Part shown: positions 1-6,143 of the stretch, piece after piece
Layout: every line of letters starts with the position of its first letter
Numbering within the stretch: position 1 is the first letter of the stretch
Assembly (NCBI GenBank): GCA_903868455.1
Contig: CAIPVK010000217.1
Span: 1-6,592 of the forward strand
From: an uncultured Opitutia bacterium
GTDB lineage: Bacteria; Verrucomicrobiota; Verrucomicrobiia; Opitutales; UBA953
Direction of reading: 5' to 3'
DNA: 6,592 nt
Notes under the pieces: generated by a model
What the model was told of the DNA's origin: nothing
Seen by the model: the letters and a program-made list of their open reading frames with translations, nothing else
The model's database searches: none
Position numbers and translations under genes: made by a program

Positions 1-2
1 CG

Positions 3-68
3 GTCAACAAGTCCAAGGGCGTCCTGCGCGCCCTCGGCCTAGCCGCGCGCCTGCGCACCTCCGGCTGA
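3..68 (+). CDS. C-terminal end of an unidentified protein (partial)
   Basis: A reading frame open from the left edge gives 21 residues, beginning VNKSKGVLRALGLAARL and ending in TGA at 66-68. The TGA overlaps the ATG of the sigma factor gene by one base (TGATG), an arrangement typical of translationally coupled genes in one operon. The fragment is basic, with a short Leu/Ala-rich helix-like stretch, and is too short to assign to a family. The frame of the sigma gene is also open to the left edge, so this tail is favoured by the coupled stop/start arrangement and not proven. No function is proposed. Confidence 0.45.
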   Translation, partial: VNKSKGVLRALGLAARLRTSG

Positions 69-1315
69 TGGCCCGGAAGTCGCCCAAGTCCAAGCCGAAG
101 CCCGCCCCGCGCCGTCCCGTCTCCAAGCCCAAGCCGGCGGCCAAGGCCAAGACCCCCGCGCCCAAGCCCGTCGCCAAGCATTCGCCCGAGGTCTCCAAGA
201 AACCCGCGCCCAAGCCGGCGCCGAAGGCCGCCGCGCCCAAGCCGGTCGCTCCCCCTGCGCCGCCCGTCGCCCGCCCCCCCGCGTCGACGGTTTCCGCGCC
301 CCCTGCCGCCAGCCCCGAGCCCGAGGATCGCACCGAGCCCGGCCTCCCCTGGGACCAGCTCTCGCCCGACGAGCGCTCGCCCCTGCGCTACTATCTCGAC
401 CAGATCGGCAAGACGCCGCTCCTGAAGCCGGAGGAGGAGGTCGACCTCGCCCGCCGCATCCAGAAGGGCGACGACGCCGCGCGCCAGGCCATGATCCAGG
501 CCAACCTCCGCCTGGTCGTGCGCATCGCCCGCGACTACGAGGACTTCGGCCTGCCCTTCATGGACCTCATCAGCGAGGGTAACCTCGGCCTGATCAAGGC
601 GGTCGAGCGCTTCGACCCGGACAAGGGCGGCAAGCTCAGCACCTACGCCGCCTGGTGGATCAAGCAGTCCATCAAGCGCGCGCTCGCCACCCACGGGCGC
701 TCCCTTCGACTGCCCGTCCACATGGTCGACCGCATCGCGGCCATGCGGCGGGTGATCCAGCGCCTGACCGTCGAGCTGGAGCGCGAGCCCACCAACGAGG
801 AGCTCTCGATGGTGATGGAGCTGCCGGTCACCAAGATCGCCCACCTCAAGACCCTCGCCAACCGCTCCGCCTCGCTCGACGCTCCGGTCGGCGAGGAGGG
901 CGACGCCACCCTCGGCGACCTGGTCAAGGACGAGGCGGCCGAGAACCCCTACGAGAGCCTCCGCAGCAAGTCGGACCGCTCGGACATCGACGACCTCCTG
1001 ACCGGCCTCGAGCCGCGCGAGGCCGAGATCATCCGCCTGCGCTTCGGCCTCAACGGCGATATCCCCCTCACGCTCGAGCAGGTGGGCGTCCGATTCAAGC
1101 TGACCCGGGAGCGCGTGCGCCAGCTCGAGCACCTCGCGCTCATGCACCTCCGGCGTGCCATGGCCGACAAGGAGCGCCTCCGCACCCACGACGAGGCCGC
1201 CGCCGAGCGCAAGGAGGAGGCCCGCCGCGAGGTGCTGCGAGAGTTCTTCCGCGCCCAGCGCGTCCGCGACGCCGAGGATGAGCGCCGGCATGGCGACACG
1301 AGGAAGGGGCTCTGA
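68..1315 (+). CDS. Sigma-70 family RNA polymerase sigma factor (RpoD/SigA-like) with Lys/Pro/Ala-rich N-terminal tail
   Basis: This 415-residue protein should bind core RNA polymerase and direct promoter recognition and melting. Region 1.2 begins near 104 (SPLRYYLDQIGKTPLL). Region 2 spans about 137-218 and includes GNLGLIKAVERFDP and YAAWWIKQSIKRA; the melting aromatics Tyr193, Trp196 and Trp197 are present. Region 3 covers about 219-300, with the finger-like SLDAPVGEEGDATLGD at 269-284. Region 4 spans about 305-365, with LEPREAEIIRLRFGLNG and the helix-turn-helix LTRERVRQLE at 345-354. Residues 1-85 are Lys/Pro/Ala repeats, so acidic region 1.1 is absent, as is the large insert between regions 1.2 and 2. 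About 50 charged residues follow region 4. In region 2.4, Lys203 replaces the Thr of E. coli RpoD. It could be a primary or a group 2 sigma; that is unresolved. The ATG at 68 is the only ATG before residue 141 and has no Shine-Dalgarno sequence; the frame is open upstream, so a longer N-terminus is possible. Confidence 0.93.
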   Translation: MARKSPKSKPKPAPRRPVSKPKPAAKAKTPAPKPVAKHSPEVSKKPAPKPAPKAAAPKPVAPPAPPVARPPASTVSAPPAASPEPEDRTEPGLPWDQLSPDERSPLRYYLDQIGKTPLLKPEEEVDLARRIQKGDDAARQAMIQANLRLVVRIARDYEDFGLPFMDLISEGNLGLIKAVERFDPDKGGKLSTYAAWWIKQSIKRALATHGRSLRLPVHMVDRIAAMRRVIQRLTVELEREPTNEELSMVMELPVTKIAHLKTLANRSASLDAPVGEEGDATLGDLVKDEAAENPYESLRSKSDRSDIDDLLTGLEPREAEIIRLRFGLNGDIPLTLEQVGVRFKLTRERVRQLEHLALMHLRRAMADKERLRTHDEAAAERKEEARREVLREFFRAQRVRDAEDERRHGDTRKGL

Positions 1316-1319
1316 GACT

Positions 1320-1365
1320 GGGGGACTAGGGGAATAGGGGACTAGGGGAATAGGGGCGCTGGGGG
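1320..1365 (+). repeat. G-rich tandem repeat with exact 8-bp period (potential G-quadruplex)
   Basis: Six runs of four or five G start at exact 8-base intervals (1321, 1329, 1337, 1345, 1353, 1361). They are separated by ACTA, AATA, ACTA, AATA and CGCT, so the 16-bp unit GGGGACTAGGGGAATA occurs twice with a degenerate tail. The tract begins four bases after the sigma factor stop codon, and G is on the sense strand, so the 3' end of that mRNA would carry it. Four or more G4 tracts with 4-base loops meet the usual pattern for a G-quadruplex; folding is inferred. The same ACTAGGGG core recurs inverted at 1470-1552. Confidence 0.85.
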
Positions 1366-1389
1366 ATGAGAGCCCACGTTCGTTTCCTC

Positions 1390-1407
1390 TCGCCCATCGG
1401 CGATTTT
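1390..1407 (+). terminator. Weak intrinsic-terminator-like hairpin downstream of the sigma gene
   Basis: A 5-bp stem, TCGCC (1390-1394) and GGCGA (1399-1403), closes a CATC loop and is followed directly by TTTT (1404-1407). It lies 75 bases after the sigma stop codon in the right orientation to end that transcript. The stem and T-run are both short, so termination would be weak unless helped by the palindrome that starts two bases further on. Confidence 0.35.
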
Positions 1408-1408
1408 G

Positions 1409-1460
1409 GTAGGGATGCCTCTCCGAGGCGTCCGCGGCCGGCTCGGTGAGCCGGCCCTAC
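1409..1460. repeat. REP-like palindromic element (two hairpins inside a GTAGGG/CCCTAC outer stem)
   Basis: The 52-bp element is bounded by GTAGGG (1409-1414) and CCCTAC (1455-1460), which are inverted repeats. Inside are two more hairpins. GATGCCTC (1414-1421) pairs with GAGGCGTC (1425-1432) around a TCC loop, with one G-T wobble. GCCGGCTC (1437-1444) pairs perfectly with GAGCCGGC (1448-1455) around a GGT loop. CGCG (1433-1436) joins them. The strand could fold into a three-way junction. Position between convergent genes and compact palindromic form are typical of bacterial REP elements mobilised by RAYT (TnpA_REP) transposases. No transposase and no clear target duplication are visible here. 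I recall similar elements in Opitutaceae genomes but cannot check copy number. Confidence 0.75.
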
Positions 1461-1469
1461 TTCACTCCG

Positions 1470-1564
1470 CTAGTCCCCTATTCTTCTAAATCCCCTAGTC
1501 CCCCATTCCCCTATCCTTCTAGTCCCCTAGTCCCCCATCCCCCTAGTCCCCCTTGCCCCCCCCC
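1470..1564 (-). repeat. C-rich repeat, inverted counterpart of the G-rich tract
   Basis: This stretch carries runs of four to nine C separated mainly by TAGT, CATT or CAT, so on the - strand it reads as G-runs joined by ACTA, as in the tract at 1320-1365. Bases 1470-1483 (CTAGTCCCCTATTC) are the exact reverse complement of 1332-1345. Within it are two imperfect tandem copies of about 33 bp (1478-1510 and 1511-1543), each of the form CTATNCTTCTA followed by CCCCTAGTCCCCCAT. A C9 run (1556-1564) ends two bases from the methyltransferase stop codon, so that mRNA would begin its 3' end with G9 and further G-runs. Confidence 0.8.
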
Positions 1565-1566
1565 GC

Positions 1567-2442
1567 TCAGGCGGCGGCGACCCACCTCCCCCACAGCGAG
1601 AGCGGCAGCAGCCGGGAGTCGCCTTGGTGTGGAAGGGCCAGCTCGCCGATGTCGACCTTGCCCGGCAGCCCGCGGGTCATTTCCGAAAGGAGGTTGCCGC
1701 AGAGGACGGACGAGGCGTCGATAGTGTAGACCGTGAGCAACACGAAGCGCGCGCCAGGCGCGAGGATCTTGCGGCAGTCGCGCAGGAGCGGCGCTAGGTC
1801 GCGCTCGATCTTCCAGAGCTCGCCCGCGGGCCCGCGCCCGAACGCGGGAGGGTCGAGCAGGATGGCCTCGTAACTGTTGCCGCGCTTGGCCTCGCGCTGG
1901 ACGAAGGTCGGCGCATCCTCGAGGATCCAGCGGATGGGGGCCTCGGCCATGCCGGAGAGCTCCTGGTTGCGGCGTCCCCAGGCCACGGCCGGCTTGGAGG
2001 CGTCGACGTGGGTCACGGACCAGCCGGCTTGGGCCGCGACGAGCGAGGCGGCGCCGGTGTAGCCGAAGAGGTTCAGCAGTCGGGGTTTCCGCGCGGCGTC
2101 GACGGGCTGGGCGGCGACCCAGTCCCAGTGCGGCGCCTGCTCCGGAAAGACCCCGAGCTGCTTAGAGTTGTCCATGAACCGCAGCTGCAGCCGGAGCTTG
2201 CCGAGCCGCGTCTCCCACTCACGCGGGGTGCCGGGCTTGAGGCGCCAGCGCCCCTCCTTGCCGCCGTCCTCGTGCGTCGCCACCGCCTTCTGCCACTCGG
2301 ACTCCGGCAGGGCGGGGCTCCACCAGGCCTTGGGCTCGCTGCGGATGACGCGCACGCCGCCAAAGGTCTCGAGCTTCCGGCCGTTGCCGGAGTCGAGCAG
2401 GCGATGGCCGTCCCAGTCGCTGGCAAGCACCTCGATTCGCAT
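1567..2442 (-). CDS. Class I SAM-dependent methyltransferase, RlmI-like (COG1092 type)
   Basis: This 291-residue cytoplasmic enzyme should transfer a methyl group from S-adenosylmethionine, most likely to RNA. The N-terminal part (1-75) opens with MRIEVLASDWDGHRLLDSG. A family signature DNSKQLGVFPEQAPHWDW lies at 91-108. The Rossmann fold has motif I NLFGYTGAAS (124-133), the acidic residue Asp147 in HVDASK, LEDAPTF (174-180) and motif IV LLDPPAFGRG (195-204). The PUA domain that starts E. coli RlmI is absent. The position I align with the catalytic Cys of RlmI reads TVYTIDAS (237-244), without Cys, so cytosine-5 chemistry is doubtful. Start: the ATG at 2440-2442 matches the N-terminus I remember for relatives; the open frame continues far upstream only because it is antisense to GC-rich genes. 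It converges on the sigma gene and diverges from the GH13 gene. The exact substrate is unknown. Confidence 0.9.
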   Translation of the reverse strand: MRIEVLASDWDGHRLLDSGNGRKLETFGGVRVIRSEPKAWWSPALPESEWQKAVATHEDGGKEGRWRLKPGTPREWETRLGKLRLQLRFMDNSKQLGVFPEQAPHWDWVAAQPVDAARKPRLLNLFGYTGAASLVAAQAGWSVTHVDASKPAVAWGRRNQELSGMAEAPIRWILEDAPTFVQREAKRGNSYEAILLDPPAFGRGPAGELWKIERDLAPLLRDCRKILAPGARFVLLTVYTIDASSVLCGNLLSEMTRGLPGKVDIGELALPHQGDSRLLPLSLWGRWVAAA

Positions 2443-2529
2443 GGGCGGACGTTGGAGGGCTTTGCGGCCGAGGGCAAGGTGTCCCGCTTTGTCCTTCCCA
2501 ACGCGGCCGCGCCGCGACTTGGATGCCCC
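2443..2529. promoter_or_regulatory. Divergent start region between methyltransferase and GH13 genes
   Basis: These 87 bases separate the chosen ATG codons of two divergent genes and must hold both start regions if those starts are right. It is GC-rich, and I see no convincing -35/-10 pair on either strand and no Shine-Dalgarno sequence. An in-frame GTG at 2479, preceded by GAGGGCAAG, is an alternative start for the GH13 gene and would shorten the gap to 36 bases. The boundaries are therefore inferred from the gene calls. Confidence 0.35.
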
Positions 2530-4878
2530 ATGGCCAACGGCATCGCCGGCGCGCGCTGGGAGACGCGGACCTCGGGTCTCGTCGCCCTCCGCCGCGACTG
2601 GACGCTTCCCGGCCCGCCCCCGCTGCGATTGGAAGCGCCCGCCTCGCTCGCCTTGCTCGAGCCGGCGGACCCGCGACTCGGCGCGCTCCGCGCCGGGCAT
2701 TGGATCCAGGACGGCGAAGCGCATTTCTTCCTCTGGAAAGTCCTCGCGCCCGAGGCCTGCCCGGGAGAGGTCCGCGTCGCCGGCCCCTTCAACGCCTGGG
2801 GCGACTCGGCCGACGCGGAGCGCTGGACGTTGCGCGCGGCCTGCGTGGCGGGCATCGATGGCCTCGTCCTCGACGTCCCCCTCGCCGAGGTCCTCCCGCG
2901 CTCCGGGCAGGTGCCCTTCAAGTTCCGGCTGGCCGACGGCCGCTGGCTCGAGCCGCCGCACGACGCCGACAACATCCAGCGCGACTGGCGCGGCCACCGC
3001 AACCTCGTCCTCGACGCCGCGCGCACCGGCCGCCACCTCTTCCGCTTCGTCGCCGAGGGCGTCGACGCGCTCGCCGCCCAGGCGCGCCTGACTTGGGACG
3101 ACGGCGGCCGCGCGGAGTCCTGTGAGATCCTGCGCTGCGGGCCGCTCGACCATCTCCAGCCGCCTGGGCGTTTCGGCGCCCTGGCCGAGGGCGGGCGCAC
3201 GACGTTCCGTCTCTTCGCCCCGCGCGCGACCTCCGTCGCCGTCGAGTGGTCCTCCCCCGACCACGCCGGCGCGCTCGAGCTCCGGCCGGAAGGGCAGGGC
3301 GCGTGGGTCGGCGTCGCCGAGGCCGACCTGACCGGCGCCGCCTACGCCTACCGCCTCGGGCCGGGCGGCGAGCCGCTCGCCGACCCCTGGGCGCGCCATG
3401 CGGCCTTGGTCGGCGGCCGCCTCACGGGCTATGTGGCGTCGGCCGACGAGGCCCCGGTCGCCGACGGGTTCGTCCCGCCCCGCCCCGAGGACCTCGTCGT
3501 CGTCGAGGCGCACCTGCGCGACCTGCTCGCGCTGCGCGGCGACGCGCGCTCGGCCGGCTTCCGCGACCTCGCGGATTGGATCCGCCGCGACGGCGCCTAC
3601 CTGCGCTCGCTCGGGGCCAACGCTCTCGAGCTCCTGCCCTGCGCCGAGTTCGAGCGCGGCCCCGACCCCGCCGAGTACCACTGGGGCTATATGCCGGTCT
3701 CGGCCTTCGCGCCGGCCTCCGCCTACGCCTCCTCGCCCGGGCTCGCGCCTGCGGCCGAGTTCCGCGATCTCGTCGCGGCCTGCCACGAGGCCGGGCTCGC
3801 CCTCGTCGTCGACCTCGTCCTCAACCACTTCGGCTCGCCCAACACCCTGCTCGCGCTCGATCCCGACTACTGGTTCCGGCGCGACGCGTCCGGCGCGCTG
3901 AGCAACCTGAGCGGCTGCGGCAACGACTTCCGCGCCGAGTCGCCAATGGGCGCGCGCCTGGCGGTCGACGCCGTCCTGCACTGGCTGACGCGCCTCGGCG
4001 CCGACGGCGTCCGGCTCGACCTCGCCGAGCTCCTGGGCACGCCCGTCCTGCGCGAGATCGAGGCCGAGGTCCGCGCCCGCGCGCCCGGCAAGATTCTCAT
4101 CGCCGAGCCCTGGAGCTTCCGCGGCCATATCGGACCCGAGCTCGACCGGACGTCGTGGACCTCGTGGGACGACGGCTTCCGCGAATTCCTTCCGGCCTAT
4201 GTCCGCGGCCACGGCCGCGCGACCGACCTCCTCCACCAGATGGCCGGCCTCGGCATCCGCCCCGCCGCGCGCCTCCGCTACGCGCAGTCGCACGACGACC
4301 ACGCCTGGGTCGATCGCATCACCGTACGCGGGGGCGGCGACGGCTCCGAGCCGGCGCCCGAGGACCTCCTGCGCACCCGTCTCGCCCACCTCCTGCTGCT
4401 GACTTCCGTTGGCGTGCCCATGCTTTCCGCCGGCCAGGACTTCCTCCACAGCAAGCGCGGCGTCGGCAACACCTGGCGGCGCGGCGACCTCAACGCCCTC
4501 GATCCCGCGCGGCTCGCGCGGCTCGCGACGGAGCACGCCTTTGTCGCCGCGCTCGTCCGATTCCGCCTCTCCGAGGCCGGCGCCCTCCTCCGGCCGCGCG
4601 CCGCCGTGCCCTCGGGTTGGATGCGCCCGGCCTTCTGCGAGGGCTGCGAGGCCTTCGCGGCCGAGCTCAACGCCGACGGGTCCCTCGGCTTCTCGCGGGC
4701 GCTGGTCGCCGCCAATCCCCACCCGTGGGAGATCGTCCTCGACGCGCCCCCCGGCGAATGGCGGCCGGTCGTCCTTAGCCCCGTCCTCGATTGCCCCCAT
4801 GCTCCGGGCGCTTCGCCCGCCTGGCGGGAGGGCCGGCTCGTGCTCCCTCCCCTCGGCTGCGGCCTTTGGTCGCGCTGA
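2530..4878 (+). CDS. GH13 alpha-glucan hydrolase of debranching type (pullulanase/isoamylase/GlgX-like) with two CBM48-like domains
   Basis: The 782-residue protein has no signal peptide and should act in the cytoplasm on glycogen or related glucans, probably on alpha-1,6 branches. A first E-set/CBM48-like domain spans about 57-162 (VRVAGPFNAWGDS, FKFRLADGRWLEPP). A second spans about 222-300 (TTFRLFAPRATSVAVEW). The catalytic barrel follows from about 320. HWGYMPVSAFAP at 384-395 resembles debranching enzymes. Region I is DLVLNH (428-433). Region II is GVRLDLAE with nucleophile Asp497. Region III is IAEPW with acid/base Glu526. Region IV is SHDD with stabiliser Asp589. GCGNDFRAE (462-470) recalls pullulanases and GlgX. 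A C-terminal beta domain ends the protein. All three catalytic acids are present, so it should be active. ATG 2530 is the first in-frame ATG clear of the divergent gene; GTG 2479 is the alternative. The exact GH13 subfamily is unresolved. gap follows after 57 bases with no terminator between. Confidence 0.88.
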   Translation: MANGIAGARWETRTSGLVALRRDWTLPGPPPLRLEAPASLALLEPADPRLGALRAGHWIQDGEAHFFLWKVLAPEACPGEVRVAGPFNAWGDSADAERWTLRAACVAGIDGLVLDVPLAEVLPRSGQVPFKFRLADGRWLEPPHDADNIQRDWRGHRNLVLDAARTGRHLFRFVAEGVDALAAQARLTWDDGGRAESCEILRCGPLDHLQPPGRFGALAEGGRTTFRLFAPRATSVAVEWSSPDHAGALELRPEGQGAWVGVAEADLTGAAYAYRLGPGGEPLADPWARHAALVGGRLTGYVASADEAPVADGFVPPRPEDLVVVEAHLRDLLALRGDARSAGFRDLADWIRRDGAYLRSLGANALELLPCAEFERGPDPAEYHWGYMPVSAFAPASAYASSPGLAPAAEFRDLVAACHEAGLALVVDLVLNHFGSPNTLLALDPDYWFRRDASGALSNLSGCGNDFRAESPMGARLAVDAVLHWLTRLGADGVRLDLAELLGTPVLREIEAEVRARAPGKILIAEPWSFRGHIGPELDRTSWTSWDDGFREFLPAYVRGHGRATDLLHQMAGLGIRPAARLRYAQSHDDHAWVDRITVRGGGDGSEPAPEDLLRTRLAHLLLLTSVGVPMLSAGQDFLHSKRGVGNTWRRGDLNALDPARLARLATEHAFVAALVRFRLSEAGALLRPRAAVPSGWMRPAFCEGCEAFAAELNADGSLGFSRALVAANPHPWEIVLDAPPGEWRPVVLSPVLDCPHAPGASPAWREGRLVLPPLGCGLWSR

Positions 4879-4935
4879 CCGTTTCGGCGCTTGCCTTTTC
4901 GGGCGGGGGCTGGCTTTGCTGACCCTTTCCGCACC
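4879..4935 (+). promoter_or_regulatory. gap leader with possible promoter and non-Shine-Dalgarno start context
   Basis: A possible sigma-70 type promoter is TTGCCT (4891-4896), an 18-base spacer, and TTTGCT (4915-4920); the match is poor. If used, transcription would start only about 9 bases before the ATG. Between the boxes is GGGCGGGGG (4901-4909), repeated upstream of pgk. The ATG is preceded by CCTTTCCGCACC (4924-4935), with no purine-rich ribosome-binding site. No terminator separates this leader from the GH13 gene, so readthrough could also supply gap mRNA. Confidence 0.3.
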
Positions 4936-5979
<1,044 letters not shown>

Positions 5980-6001
5980 GCTTCGCGCCGACCCCTCCCG
6001 C

Positions 6002-6036
6002 GACAGGCGGCCCATCCGGGCCGCCTGTCTTGTTTT
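6002..6036 (+). terminator. Intrinsic terminator of gap
   Basis: A perfect 12-bp GC-rich stem, GACAGGCGGCCC (6002-6013) with GGGCCGCCTGTC (6018-6029), closes an ATCC loop and is followed by TTGTTTT (6030-6036). It begins 22 bases after the gap stop codon. This is the best terminator in the window and implies that pgk, 107 bases further on, has its own promoter or depends on incomplete termination. Confidence 0.92.
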
Positions 6037-6143
6037 GGGCTCCGGCAGGGCGGGGGAGGGCGGTGACGACGGTTTGCGAGGCCGTGGGCGGTTTGTTCTT
6101 CCCACCCTTGGCCTTACGCCTTTCTCTGCAGCCTTTCACCACC
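6037..6143 (+). promoter_or_regulatory. pgk upstream region with G-rich stretch and pyrimidine-rich leader
   Basis: Between the gap terminator and pgk lie 107 bases that should hold the pgk promoter. A G-rich stretch (6037-6060: GGG, GGG, GGGGG, GGG) includes GGGCGGGGG (6048-6056), also present before gap. I cannot assign a clear -35/-10 pair; TTGTTC (6093-6098) with TTACGC (6114-6119) has only a 15-base spacer. The ATG is preceded by CCTTTCACCACC (6132-6143), nearly the same as at gap, with a second CCTTTC at 6119-6124. There is no Shine-Dalgarno sequence. Confidence 0.35.

Noticed and set aside
4..333. A 109-codon Gly/Ala-rich frame on the - strand opposite the sigma factor tail.
   Set aside because: It is the antisense image of the Lys/Pro/Ala repeats, lacks any motif and has no start context.
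1320..1564. Considered as a CRISPR array or a transposon end pair.
   Set aside because: The repeat units are 8-33 bp of low complexity with no unique spacers. No transposase or target-site duplication is visible. A REP-type element with flanking simple repeats explains it better.
1446..1724. A 92-codon + strand frame through the C-rich repeat.
   Set aside because: Its Pro/Ser-rich product simply translates the C-run repeat and then antisense methyltransferase sequence.
2008..2529. Upstream in-frame extension of the GH13 gene to an ATG at 2008.
   Set aside because: This stretch lies wholly antisense to the methyltransferase gene and has no domain character. The GH13-like sequence begins after 2530.
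2443..2529. Possible -35/-10 pairs (for example TTGCGG with TTTGTC) in the divergent region.
   Set aside because: Spacing is about 20 bases and the hexamer matches are poor; in this base composition such matches are expected by chance.
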